Shown piece after piece: positions 9,215 to 18,132 of a stretch of 64,000 bases of DNA (position 1 is the stretch's first letter; each line of letters starts with the position of its first letter). The stretch lies in the NCBI RefSeq assembly GCF_025677645.1, contig NZ_CP106879.1, positions 3,472,001 through 3,536,000 on the forward strand, in the 5' to 3' direction. Under the pieces are notes generated by a model. That model was not told the DNA's origin. It saw only the letters and a list, made by a program, of their open reading frames with translations, and searched no databases. The stretch comes from Curtobacterium poinsettiae (GTDB lineage: Bacteria; Actinomycetota; Actinomycetes; Actinomycetales; Microbacteriaceae). The position numbers and the translations under genes were made by a program.

Positions 9215-12200
9215 ATGTCTTCTCCGCTGCCCGTCATCACGTACCCGCCCGAACTGCCGGTCTCGCAGCGGCGGGACGACATCGCGGCCGCCATCCGTGA
9301 CAACCAGGTGGTCATCGTCGCCGGGGCCACGGGCTCCGGCAAGACGACGCAGCTGCCGAAGATCTGCCTCGAGCTCGGTCGTGAGCACATCGGGCACACC
9401 CAGCCCCGCCGGATCGCGGCGCGGACCATCGCCGAACGCGTGGCGGAAGAACTGGGCGGCGGGGAGCTCGGCGGGCTCGTCGGCTACCAGGTCCGGTTCA
9501 CCGACAAGGTCAGCTCCGAGACCCGCGTGAAGCTGATGACCGACGGCATCCTGCTGAACGAGATCCACTTCGACCGCGACCTCAAGCGGTACGACACGAT
9601 CATCATCGACGAGGCGCACGAGCGCTCCCTGACGATCGACTTCCTGCTGGGCTACCTGAAGCGACTGCTCCCCCGCCGCCCCGACCTGAAGCTCATCATC
9701 ACGAGTGCGACGATCGACCCGGAGTCGTTCTCGAAGCACTTCGACGACGCCCCCATCATCGAGGTCTCCGGCCGCACCTACCCGGTCGAGATCCGGTACC
9801 GCCCCCTCGTCGCCGAAGACCAGGACGACGACGCCGACGACGAGTCGGACTCCCGCACCGGTGACAGCGGCAACGCAGCCGACGACCGCGACACCCTGCA
9901 GGGCATCACCGACGCCCTCGACGAGCTGGCGCAGGAGGACCCGGGCGACGTGCTCGTGTTCCTGTCCGGCGAGAACGAGATCCGCGACGCGCAGGACGCG
10001 ATCGAGGGCAAACGCTACCCCGGCACCGAGGTCCTGCCGCTGTACGGCCGCCTGTCCGCCGCCGACCAGCACCGGGTCTTCGAACGCCGGCACACCCCGG
10101 GCATCCGCCGTCGTGTCGTCCTCGCCACGAACGTCGCCGAGACCTCGCTGACCGTGCCCGGCATCAAGTACGTGATCGACACGGGGACGGCACGCATCTC
10201 GCGGTACTCCCCGCGGGCCAAGGTGCAGCGCCTGCCGATCGAGGCGATCTCGCAGGCCAGCGCCAGTCAGCGCTCCGGTCGAGCGGGCCGTACGAGTGCC
10301 GGCATCGCGATCCGGCTCTACTCCGAGGACGACTTCGGCCGACGTCCCGAGTACACCGACCCCGAGATCCTCCGCACGAACCTCGCCGCGGTGATCCTGC
10401 AGATGATCTCGCTCGGCTTCGGGGACATCGAGTCGTTCCCGTTCCTGCAGCCGCCGGACAGCCGCGGCGTGAAGGACGGCCTCGACCTGCTCCGCGAACT
10501 CCGTGCCGTCGACAAGGACGGCCGCATCACGAAGTCCGGGCGACAGCTGACCCGACTGCCGATCGACCCCCGGCTCGGTCGCATGGTGCTCGAGGCGGGG
10601 CGGCAGGGTGTCGGACGTGAGGTCATCGCGATCGTCAGCGCCCTGAGCATCCAGGACCCCCGCGAGCGCCCCCTCGAGAAGCGCGCGCACGCCGACCAGT
10701 TGCACGCCCGGTTCGCCGACCCGACGAGTGACTTCCTGACCCTGCTGAACCTCTGGAACCACATCGAGGACCAGCAGGAGGAACTGTCGTCGAGCGCGTT
10801 CCGCCGGCTGTGCAAGGCCGAGTTCCTGAACTACCTGCGCATCCGCGAGTGGCAGGACCTGTACCGGCAGCTCTCCCGTGCGGCGAAGCAGGTCGACGTC
10901 CGAGTCGGGCAGTCCCGTTCCGACGACGGTGACGCCGTGCACCGTGCACTGCTCGCCGGACTCCTCAGCCAGATCGGCCTGCGGGACCGCGAGAAGCGCG
11001 ACTACCTGGGCTCGCGGAACACCCGGTTCGTGGTGTTCCCGGGCAGCGTGCTCGCGAAGAAGCAGCCCGACGCCGTGATGGCCGCCGAGCTCGTCGAGAC
11101 GAGCCGGCTGTTCGCCCGGACCGTCGGCCGGATCGACCCCGCCTGGGTGGAGCCACTCGCCGGTGACCTGCTCAAGCGCACCTACGGCGAGCCGCACTGG
11201 GAGAAGAAGCAGGGCGCGGTCGTCGCCTACGAGCGGGTGACCCTGTTCGGGGTCCCGATCGTGCAGCGCCGACGCGTGCAGTACTCGCGGATCGACCCGG
11301 AACACTCCCGTGAACTCTTCATCCGGCACGCCCTGGTCGAGGGCGAGTGGGAGTCGCAGCAGGCCTTCGACCGTGCCAACCGGAAGCTCCGCAAGGAACT
11401 CGAGCAGCTCGAGGAACGCACCCGCCGCCGGGACATCCTGCTCGACGACGAGAACGTCTACGAGTTCTACGACGCCCGCATCCCAGCCGACGTCGCCACG
11501 ACTCGCGACTTCGAGGGGTGGTGGCGCACCACTCGCCGCGAGCAGCCGGACCTGCTCACGATGCGCCGGTCGGACCTGCTGGACGAATCAGCGGCCGAGG
11601 CCGCCGAGGACGACGTCGAGTACCCGACCCAGTGGCGGAGCGGCGACCAGCGTCTCGCCATCCAGTACCGCTTCGAACCCGGCGCACAGGACGACGGGGT
11701 CAGCGTGCAGGTCCCCCTCGCGCTCCTGCCGCGGATGCGTGAAGAGGGCTTCGACTGGCAGGTGCGCGGCCTCCGCAAGGAACTCGTCACCGCGCTCATC
11801 AAGTCGCTGCCGAAGCAGATCCGCAAGAACGTCGTGCCCGCTGCCGACTGGGCCGAGAAGATCGTCGCCGAGCTGCCCGACGACGCCCCGACCGAGCCGA
11901 CGGAGTCGTTCCGCGCCACCCTCGCCAAGGCGATCCAGCGCATGACCTACGTGCCGGTCTCCGAGTCCGACTTCGACCTGTCCCGCGTCCCCGCACACCT
12001 GCTGCCGACGTGGGCCGTGGTCGACGAGCGTGGTCGCCGGGTCGAGACCGGCAAGGACCTGTCGGCCCTGCAGACCAAGCTCAAGGACCGGACCCAGCAG
12101 AGCGTCGCCTCCGCCACGGCGAAGGGCGCGGGACGGACCGGAGGCGCGGCTCGCGTCGCATCCGCCGGTACCGGTCGTCCGCTGGAGCAGTCCGGACTCA

Positions 12201-13066
12201 CCGCCTGGCCCGACCAGGACCTGCCGCAGACCCTCGACACCAAGCAGGCCGGCGGCGTCATCCGCGCGTACCCGTCCCTGGTCGAGGAAGGCACCGGCCC
12301 GAAGGCGACCGTGGGCGTGCAGCTGCTCGCCACCCCGTCCGACCGCGTCGTCCGGATGCCCGCCGGGGTCCGCCGTCTGGTGATGCACGCGGTGCCGTCG
12401 CCCGTGTCGTACATCCAGTCGCACCTGACCGCGCAGGAGAAGCTCGCGCTCGCCGCCAGCCCCTACCCGTCGACCGCCGCGCTGTTCGACGACGTACTGG
12501 CCGCCGTGGTCGACGCCGGCATCCGTCGTGCCCACCCGGACGGCCTCGTCTTCACGAAGGCCGAGTTCGAGTCGGTCCGCGATGCCGTTTCGGCCTCGGT
12601 CGTCGACACGATGTTCACCGCGGTGTCCGAGGTCGCGGCCGTCCTGGCAGCACAGCGCTCCGCCGAACGAGCACTCAAGCAGGCGAACTCGATGTCGCTG
12701 CTCGCCGCCCTCAGCGACATGTGGCAGCAGATGGAGCGCCTGGTGTTCCCGGGGTTCGTCGCCGTCGCGGGGCTCGACCGACTGCGCCGCATCCGCGTGT
12801 ACCTGCAGGGCATCGAGGCGCGCGTGCAGAAGCTGCTGCAGAACCCCGGACGCGACGCCACCTGGATGCGCGAGGTCACCGTGGCGACCGACCGCTACAC
12901 CGATGCCGGTGGCACCTTCCCGCCCGCGGTCGGTGCGCACCCCGAGCTCGTGCACGCGCGGTGGATGCTCGAGGAGTTCCGGCTGAGCCTGTTCGCGCAG
13001 GAACTCGGGACCGCCGAGACCGTCTCGTTGCAGCGGATCACGAAGGCTCTGACCGCCGCGCGCTGA
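9215..13066 (+). CDS. hrpA: ATP-dependent RNA helicase HrpA
   Basis: A DEAH-box helicase of about 1283 residues. The Walker A motif is GATGSGKTTQ (about residue 37), the DEAH box lies in TIIIDEAHERS (about residue 130), and the SAT motif follows. The central region has the HA2 and OB-fold segments, and the long C-terminal third matches DUF3418, typical of full-length HrpA (E. coli HrpA is about 1300 residues). HrpA acts on collided or stalled ribosomes and mRNA. Start: ATG 9215 lies 9 nt after TATCCT (9200-9205); ATG 9209, two codons earlier, is possible. An acidic insertion (QDDDADDESD) sits near residue 205. Confidence 0.9.
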   Translation: MSSPLPVITYPPELPVSQRRDDIAAAIRDNQVVIVAGATGSGKTTQLPKICLELGREHIGHTQPRRIAARTIAERVAEELGGGELGGLVGYQVRFTDKVSSETRVKLMTDGILLNEIHFDRDLKRYDTIIIDEAHERSLTIDFLLGYLKRLLPRRPDLKLIITSATIDPESFSKHFDDAPIIEVSGRTYPVEIRYRPLVAEDQDDDADDESDSRTGDSGNAADDRDTLQGITDALDELAQEDPGDVLVFLSGENEIRDAQDAIEGKRYPGTEVLPLYGRLSAADQHRVFERRHTPGIRRRVVLATNVAETSLTVPGIKYVIDTGTARISRYSPRAKVQRLPIEAISQASASQRSGRAGRTSAGIAIRLYSEDDFGRRPEYTDPEILRTNLAAVILQMISLGFGDIESFPFLQPPDSRGVKDGLDLLRELRAVDKDGRITKSGRQLTRLPIDPRLGRMVLEAGRQGVGREVIAIVSALSIQDPRERPLEKRAHADQLHARFADPTSDFLTLLNLWNHIEDQQEELSSSAFRRLCKAEFLNYLRIREWQDLYRQLSRAAKQVDVRVGQSRSDDGDAVHRALLAGLLSQIGLRDREKRDYLGSRNTRFVVFPGSVLAKKQPDAVMAAELVETSRLFARTVGRIDPAWVEPLAGDLLKRTYGEPHWEKKQGAVVAYERVTLFGVPIVQRRRVQYSRIDPEHSRELFIRHALVEGEWESQQAFDRANRKLRKELEQLEERTRRRDILLDDENVYEFYDARIPADVATTRDFEGWWRTTRREQPDLLTMRRSDLLDESAAEAAEDDVEYPTQWRSGDQRLAIQYRFEPGAQDDGVSVQVPLALLPRMREEGFDWQVRGLRKELVTALIKSLPKQIRKNVVPAADWAEKIVAELPDDAPTEPTESFRATLAKAIQRMTYVPVSESDFDLSRVPAHLLPTWAVVDERGRRVETGKDLSALQTKLKDRTQQSVASATAKGAGRTGGAARVASAGTGRPLEQSGLTAWPDQDLPQTLDTKQAGGVIRAYPSLVEEGTGPKATVGVQLLATPSDRVVRMPAGVRRLVMHAVPSPVSYIQSHLTAQEKLALAASPYPSTAALFDDVLAAVVDAGIRRAHPDGLVFTKAEFESVRDAVSASVVDTMFTAVSEVAAVLAAQRSAERALKQANSMSLLAALSDMWQQMERLVFPGFVAVAGLDRLRRIRVYLQGIEARVQKLLQNPGRDATWMREVTVATDRYTDAGGTFPPAVGAHPELVHARWMLEEFRLSLFAQELGTAETVSLQRITKALTAAR

Positions 13067-13085
13067 CGGGTCTACCGTGTCGGCC

Positions 13086-13454
13086 ATGATCGGCACACTC
13101 GACGTCGTCGTCCTGGACTGCCCGGACACCCGCACCCTCGCCCGCTTCTACGCCGAACTGCTCGGTGGGGAGATCGTCGGCTTCGACGAGGACTGGGCGG
13201 AACTCGCCCTCCCGTTCACCGACCACCGTCCGATCCTGGCGTTCCAGCAGGTCGACGACTACCGGGCGCCGGACTGGCCGGGGCAGACGGTCCCGCAGCA
13301 GAGCCACCTCGACGTGAAGGTCGACGACCTCGACGACGGCGAGGCAGCGGTGCTCGCGATCGGTGCGACGGCGACGGGGTCGGGCACGGAGACGTTCCGC
13401 GTCTACCTCGACCCCGCAGGGCACCCGTTCTGCCTCATCCGGCCGTCGGACTGA
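13086..13454 (+). CDS. VOC family (glyoxalase/bleomycin-resistance fold) protein
   Basis: 122 residues with the beta-alpha-beta-beta-beta pattern of a single VOC module: LDVVVLDCPDTRTLARFYAELLG at the start and FRVYLDPAGHPFCLI at the end. Members bind metals or small ligands; no substrate can be inferred. ATG 13086 lies 7 nt after TACCGT (13073-13078), a leaderless arrangement; a GTG at 13077 lies inside the -10 box and is unlikely. Its 3' end overlaps the convergent YbaK gene by 20 bp. It resembles the second VOC protein at 19286. Confidence 0.75.
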   Translation: MIGTLDVVVLDCPDTRTLARFYAELLGGEIVGFDEDWAELALPFTDHRPILAFQQVDDYRAPDWPGQTVPQQSHLDVKVDDLDDGEAAVLAIGATATGSGTETFRVYLDPAGHPFCLIRPSD

Positions 13455-13992
13455 CCGGTTCGGTCGCCAGACCCTCGACCACGGTCACGTTCGGCAGCGC
13501 GGTGAGTGCGGCGCCGGGCAGGAACAGCTTGGCGGCGCGACGACCGGCACCGATGACGACCTCCGGGGCGTCGAGGACGCGCGCGTCGATGTAGAGCGGC
13601 CACGAGGACGGCAGCCCGATCGGGGTGATGCCGCCGTACTCCATGCCGGTCAGCTCGACCGCTTCGTCCATCGGGGCGAAGCTCGCCTTGCGGACGTCGA
13701 GCAGCTGCTTCACGACCCGGTTGACGTCGAGCTTGGTCGATGCGAGGACGACGCAGGCGGCGTAGCGGATCTCGTCACCGCGCTTCCCCGCGACGACGAT
13801 GCAGTTCGCGCCGCCGGCCAGCGGGTAGCCGTACGCCTCCGAGAACGCGGCGGTGTCGGCCAGGTCGGCGTCGATCGGGGCCCCCTCGATCTTCGCGACG
13901 ACCTCGGCCGGCAACGCGACGAGGGCTTCGGCGACGGGGATGGCGAGGAATCCGGTGGCGACCAGGGCGGGAACACGTTCGAGCGTCGGCAT
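13435..13992 (-). CDS. YbaK/EbsC-type aminoacyl-tRNA deacylase
   Basis: 185 residues. The fold markers are a mid-protein CIVVAGKRGDEIRYAACVV strand pair, VNRVVKQLLDVRKASFAP containing the conserved basic residue, and GGITPIGLP, the GxxxPxG loop of YbaK/ProX domains. These enzymes hydrolyse mischarged aminoacyl-tRNA (for example Cys-tRNA(Pro)). The exact specificity is not deducible. ATG 13992 lies 6 nt after a reverse-strand TACGGT box. The gene is convergent with, and overlaps, the VOC gene by 20 bp. Confidence 0.8.
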   Translation of the reverse strand: MPTLERVPALVATGFLAIPVAEALVALPAEVVAKIEGAPIDADLADTAAFSEAYGYPLAGGANCIVVAGKRGDEIRYAACVVLASTKLDVNRVVKQLLDVRKASFAPMDEAVELTGMEYGGITPIGLPSSWPLYIDARVLDAPEVVIGAGRRAAKLFLPGAALTALPNVTVVEGLATEPVSPTAG

Positions 13993-14033
13993 GGCTCCAC
14001 CGTAGGGAAGCGATCCCGCACGAGGCTGGAGTC

Positions 14034-14690
14034 ATGACCGAACTCCGGGCGATCGACGTCGAGAAGTGGCCCCGCCGGGAGCACTTCGAGCACTACCGAC
14101 ACCGCGTGCCGTGCGCGTACGAGGTGACCGTCGAACTCGACGTCACGGCCTTCGTCGAGCGCGTCCGAGCGACCGACCGTCGGACCTACGCGTCACAGCT
14201 CTGGGCGATCGCGACCGTGGTGAACCGGCACGACGAGTTCCGGATGCACCTGCTCGACGACGGTTCCCCCGCCGTGTGGGACCGTGTCCACCCGATGTTC
14301 ACCGTGTTCCACCCGGACACCGAGACGTTCTCCGCCCTCGTCGTGCCGTACGACGACGACTTCGGCGCCTTCCACGACGCTGCGGTGTCGACGATCGAGC
14401 GGTACCGCGACGACACCCGGATGTTCCCGCAGGACGACCGACCCAGCAACGTGTTCGACGTCTCGACCCTGCCGGGAGCGTCGTTCACCGGCTTCTCGCT
14501 CCAGGTGCGCGACGGCTGGGACCACCTGCTGCCGATCATCACGCTCGGCGGGTACCGGACCGCTGCTGACCGGACGCTGCTGCCGCTGGCGCTGCACATC
14601 GACCACGCGGCTGCCGACGGGTTCCACACGACCCGGCTGCTGCGCGAGCTCGAGGAGCTGTTCGCCCGTCCCTCGTGGCTCAGGTCCTGA
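14034..14690 (+). CDS. CatA-like chloramphenicol O-acetyltransferase family protein
   Basis: 218 residues, the usual size for class A CAT. The N-terminus carries WPRREHFEHYR, which matches the CAT start motif, and the C-terminal LPLALHIDHAAADGFHTTRLL contains the catalytic histidine in an HxxxDG-like context (HAAADG, about residue 189). Members transfer acetyl from acetyl-CoA to hydroxyls; whether chloramphenicol is the substrate is unknown. Its 3' end overlaps the convergent DUF4166 gene by 11 bp. Confidence 0.78.
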   Translation: MTELRAIDVEKWPRREHFEHYRHRVPCAYEVTVELDVTAFVERVRATDRRTYASQLWAIATVVNRHDEFRMHLLDDGSPAVWDRVHPMFTVFHPDTETFSALVVPYDDDFGAFHDAAVSTIERYRDDTRMFPQDDRPSNVFDVSTLPGASFTGFSLQVRDGWDHLLPIITLGGYRTAADRTLLPLALHIDHAAADGFHTTRLLRELEELFARPSWLRS

Positions 14691-15351
14691 GTTCGGTCCG
14701 GCGGGGTTTCAGGCGGTCGGGTGCGTCCGTTGCCGGTACCCACTCGCACGTGAAGGTCCCGCGGTAGCCGAACAAGAACCCGAACAGCGCGTTGCGCACC
14801 TCGAGGTCGACGTGGAACGACTCATCCTCGTCGGACCAGTACTCGTGCAATGTGGCCCGGCCGCTGAAGAGCATCGGGAACCGGAAGGCGATCGGCCCCT
14901 CGTAGAAGCGTTGGGCGTCCGAGGTGAGCACCAGCCCACCCCGGTCGTCGACGCCGAGGTCGAGGTCCACCGCCAGGTGCTGGTGCGAACCGAGGTAGTC
15001 CAGCACCCGCCCACCGACGAGGACCATCGTGGCGTCGAAGCGCGCGGTGCGCCCCGGGCGGGTCGTGTAGGTGCGAACGAAGGTGACGGTCTCGCGTCCG
15101 TGGACGTCCCGGTAGGGGTAGTTCTCGATGGTGAAGGGCACGTCCTCGCCGACGTCGGGGACCAGGATGTTCCGAAGCCGCCCGATCTGCAGGAACGGCA
15201 CGGTCCACCACGGACCCCGGCGGATGGAGGTCATCACCCCGCGCCCGATGCACGCTTCGGCGGCATCCAGGCCGACGCCGAAGCGCCGTTGCATCATCGG
15301 GTGCAGCCGGTGGAAGTCGGCGCCGAGCGCCGCTCGGAACACCGAGGTCAT
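14680..15351 (-). CDS. DUF4166 domain protein
   Basis: 223 residues. It begins MTSVFRAALGADFHRLHPMMQRRFG, which matches the DUF4166 start, and continues with beta-rich segments (FYEGPIAFRFP, FHVDLEVRNALFGFLFGYRGTF) to the end. The function of DUF4166 is not known. The ATG overlaps the stop of the upstream SRPBCC gene (ATGA at 15348-15351), so the two are translationally coupled and likely act together. There is no signal peptide or membrane segment. Confidence 0.72.
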   Translation of the reverse strand: MTSVFRAALGADFHRLHPMMQRRFGVGLDAAEACIGRGVMTSIRRGPWWTVPFLQIGRLRNILVPDVGEDVPFTIENYPYRDVHGRETVTFVRTYTTRPGRTARFDATMVLVGGRVLDYLGSHQHLAVDLDLGVDDRGGLVLTSDAQRFYEGPIAFRFPMLFSGRATLHEYWSDEDESFHVDLEVRNALFGFLFGYRGTFTCEWVPATDAPDRLKPRRTELRT

Positions 15352-15977
15352 CGCTGCTCCGCCGGGTCCGGCAGGGCGGCGAGGGTCGCGGGCGCGTCGC
15401 GCAGGTGGTCGCTTCGTCGGGTGCCTCCTCGCGGTGCTCGGGCCGACCGGGAGGCCCGTGGCCGGTCCCGGCGCCACACCTGCAGCACACTCGCCAACTG
15501 CCAGGTCTCGGGGTCGCCGCCGCCTTCCAGCCAGACGCGGAGCCGGTCGAAGCTCCACGCAGTCGCCCAACCGAGCATCGGCCGGACGACCAGGTCGAGT
15601 GCGCCCCACCCCGGGTCGTAGTCGTACCCCGTGATGAAGCGGGTGCGGCCGTCCTCGGTCGGGACGTACTTCCAGTACCCACGACCGTGTCGGATCGGCG
15701 ACAGGCGGTCCCGGGTGGAGAAACGCAGAGCCGACGTCCGTGTGCCGTCCGGCCGGACCCGCTCGCCGAGGCTCACGCCCGTGCCGTGGACGTCGTGCAC
15801 GGCGGACCGTCGGACGTACGTGAAGCGGGCTGCTCCGTCGGCGTCGGCCGGTCCCGGGACGATCTCGGAGAACCGGACGTCCCACCGAACGTGACGTCGC
15901 GGGTCCTGCGTCGCTTCCCAGACCCGCTCGACGTCCGCGTCGATGATCGTCTCGACGTAGATGCCCCGGCTGCCCAC
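15348..15977 (-). CDS. SRPBCC-fold (polyketide cyclase/START-like) protein
   Basis: 209 residues. GIYVETIIDADVERVWEATQDPRRHVRWDVRFSEI is a typical SRPBCC opening, and the fold continues to FDRLRVWLEGG near residue 155. A basic C-terminal tail follows. It probably binds a hydrophobic ligand, but none can be named. The GTG at 15977 is chosen because a reverse-strand TACGCT box lies 6 nt upstream (leaderless); an ATG at 16040 would make a 230-residue protein but lies in the promoter of the divergent gene. It is coupled by ATGA overlap to DUF4166. Confidence 0.72.
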   Translation of the reverse strand: MGSRGIYVETIIDADVERVWEATQDPRRHVRWDVRFSEIVPGPADADGAARFTYVRRSAVHDVHGTGVSLGERVRPDGTRTSALRFSTRDRLSPIRHGRGYWKYVPTEDGRTRFITGYDYDPGWGALDLVVRPMLGWATAWSFDRLRVWLEGGGDPETWQLASVLQVWRRDRPRASRSARAPRGGTRRSDHLRDAPATLAALPDPAEQR

Positions 15978-16056
15978 ACCCCGAGCGTAGGACACACCGG
16001 CAACTGACCCCCGACGGCGCACCCCCTCGTTCGATCGCATCTCCTACGCTGACCCC

Positions 16057-17079
16057 ATGACGTCGCAGTCGGAGTCCTCGGCCCGCAAACGCATCGGCCT
16101 CGTCGGCGCGGGCGGTATCTCCGTCGCCCACCTGCCCGGGCTGCTCCGCCTGGGTGACGTGGTGGTGCACGCTCGCGAGGGCGCCCACGAACTCGTCGCC
16201 GCCTTCACCGACACCGCCCGGGCCGAGGGCAGCACGATCACCGTCGCCGACAGTCTCGACGACCTCCTCGCCGGGGTCGACGTCGTCGACGTCGTGGTCC
16301 CGACGCACGCGCACGCCGAGGTCGTCCGTGCGGCGATCGCGGCCGGCAAGGACGTCGTCTCCGAGAAACCCCTGGCCCGGACCGACGCGGACGCGGCGGA
16401 CCTGGCGGCGCGCGCTGCGGACGCGGGCGTGCAGCTCTACCCGGCCCAGGTGGTGCGCTGGTTCCCTGCGTACGCGCGCCTGCACGAGGCCGCGACCACG
16501 GGCCTCCTGGGCGACCTGGCGGTGTTGCGGTTCTCGCGGTCCGGCGCCTTCCCCACCCACGTCCCCTGGTTCGGCGACCGCGCGCTGTCGGGTGGGATCG
16601 TGATGGACCAGATGATCCACGACCTCGACATCGCGCGCTGGGTGGCGGGCGAGGTGACCCGGGTGTCGGCGGTGAACGTCCGCGCGGGTTCCGAGGCCGA
16701 GCCGGTCGAAGCGGCGCACGTCCTGCTCACGCACGAGTCCGGCGCGATCAGCCACGTCGCCGGGTTGTGGGGGCCGCAGCACCTCGCCTTCACGACCGAG
16801 TACTCGGTGACGGGGACGCTCGGAAGCCTGTCGCACTCGTCCCGGGCAGAAGAGGACACCCGCAGCGACCTCGCCGCACCGGCCTCCGTGGACGGTTTCC
16901 TGCCGACGGTGGACCCGGCGGACGATCCGTACGCGCTGGAGCTCGCCGACTTCCTCGCCGCGTTCGACGGTGGTGCTCCGCCCAGGGTCAGCGTGGACGA
17001 CGGCGTCGCTGCGGTGCGGATCGCGAACGCGGCGATCGCCTCGATCGAGTCCGGCCAGCCGGTGGAGGTGTCGCGGTGA
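16057..17079 (+). CDS. Gfo/Idh/MocA family NAD(P)-dependent oxidoreductase (1)
   Basis: 340 residues. The Rossmann N-terminus is KRIGLVGAGGISVAHLPGLLRLGDVVV, and VSEKPLAR (about residues 102-109) is the EKP motif of the family that positions the catalytic lysine. The C-terminal alpha/beta domain ends at residue 340. Members oxidise or reduce sugars, inositols or related polyols. ATG 16057 lies 6 nt after TACGCT (16045-16050). It overlaps the second oxidoreductase by 4 nt, and a LacI regulator follows, suggesting a small sugar-catabolic unit. Confidence 0.82.
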   Translation: MTSQSESSARKRIGLVGAGGISVAHLPGLLRLGDVVVHAREGAHELVAAFTDTARAEGSTITVADSLDDLLAGVDVVDVVVPTHAHAEVVRAAIAAGKDVVSEKPLARTDADAADLAARAADAGVQLYPAQVVRWFPAYARLHEAATTGLLGDLAVLRFSRSGAFPTHVPWFGDRALSGGIVMDQMIHDLDIARWVAGEVTRVSAVNVRAGSEAEPVEAAHVLLTHESGAISHVAGLWGPQHLAFTTEYSVTGTLGSLSHSSRAEEDTRSDLAAPASVDGFLPTVDPADDPYALELADFLAAFDGGAPPRVSVDDGVAAVRIANAAIASIESGQPVEVSR

Positions 17080-18104
17080 CGCTCCGGGTCGGGGTGCTCT
17101 CCTTCGCCCACACGCACGCCATCAGCTACCTCGGTGCCCTGGCGGCGATGCCCGACGTCGAGGTGCGCGGGACGGACCCGGACGGGACATCGACGGGGAC
17201 GGGTCTCGGCGACCTGCGCGGAGCCGAACTGGCACGCGCGCTCGGCGCCGGGTACGCGGACTCCGTCGACGAGCTGCTCGACTGGGGGCCGGACGCGGTG
17301 ATCGTCACGAGCGAGAACGCGCGGCACCGCGAGTACGTCGAGCTCGCGGCGGCAGCCGGGGCGCACGTGCTCTGCGAGAAGCCGCTCGCGACGTCGTGGC
17401 AGGACGGCCTCGCCATCCGCGATGCGGTGGACCGCGCCGGGGTGCTGCTGATGATGGCCTTCCCGGTGCGCTTCGCCTCGGCCTTCGACCGGCTGCGTGC
17501 GACGCGGGACTCGGGCGCACTCGGCACGGTGTTCTCGGTGCGGGGCGCGAACAACGGCATGCTCCCGCTCGCCCGCGACTGGTTCACCGACGTCCGACTG
17601 AGCGGCGGCGGCGCCCTCGTCGACCACGTCGTGCACGTCGCCGACCTGATCGACGGACTGACCGGAGCGACACCGGTGTCCGTCACCGCCGTCGCGAACC
17701 GGGTGCTGCACGCCGACCGCGCGAACGCCGAGACCGCGGGCTTGGTGACCATCACGTACGACGACGGCACGATCGCGGCGATCGACTGCTCGTGGAGCCG
17801 ACCGGACACGTTGCCGGTGTGGGGTGGGCTGACGCTCGACGTTGCCGGGACCGGTGGCACGGTGTCGGTGGACTTCTTCGGCGCGGCTGCTCGCGGGATC
17901 GACGCGGTCGGGGGCCGGCCGATCGAACTCCGGTACGGACCCGACCACGACCTGCCGATGCTCCGGACGTTCCTGGCGGCGGTGCGGTCCGGGGAGCAAC
18001 CGCAGCCGGACGCCGGGGTCGGGCTGCGGACGCTGTCGATCGTGCTGGCGGCGCAGGAGTCGGTGCGGACGGGCAGGACGGTGCCGGTGCAGGTCGCGGA
18101 CTGA
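17076..18104 (+). CDS. Gfo/Idh/MocA family NAD(P)-dependent oxidoreductase (2)
   Basis: 342 residues starting with a GTG that overlaps the previous stop (GTGA). The N-terminal half has a Rossmann pattern and the CEKPLATSW motif (about residue 104). LSGGGALVDHVVHVADLIDGL holds the conserved GGG..D..H segment that carries a catalytic histidine in the family. The start LRVGVLSFAHTHA lacks the usual GxGxxG glycine pattern, so cofactor binding may differ from that of its partner. Two coupled paralogues suggest successive steps on one sugar or inositol. Confidence 0.8.
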   Translation: MTLRVGVLSFAHTHAISYLGALAAMPDVEVRGTDPDGTSTGTGLGDLRGAELARALGAGYADSVDELLDWGPDAVIVTSENARHREYVELAAAAGAHVLCEKPLATSWQDGLAIRDAVDRAGVLLMMAFPVRFASAFDRLRATRDSGALGTVFSVRGANNGMLPLARDWFTDVRLSGGGALVDHVVHVADLIDGLTGATPVSVTAVANRVLHADRANAETAGLVTITYDDGTIAAIDCSWSRPDTLPVWGGLTLDVAGTGGTVSVDFFGAAARGIDAVGGRPIELRYGPDHDLPMLRTFLAAVRSGEQPQPDAGVGLRTLSIVLAAQESVRTGRTVPVQVAD

Positions 18105-18132
18105 GCACCGCCGGCGCGCTACGCTCGTCCCG

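Noticed and set aside
7316..11329. A 1337-codon reverse-strand open frame across yyaL-like and hrpA genes
   Set aside because: It is antisense to two genes with clear family motifs, is dominated by Arg/Gly/Asp/Val from GC-rich complementary codons and has no recognisable domain; a high-GC shadow.
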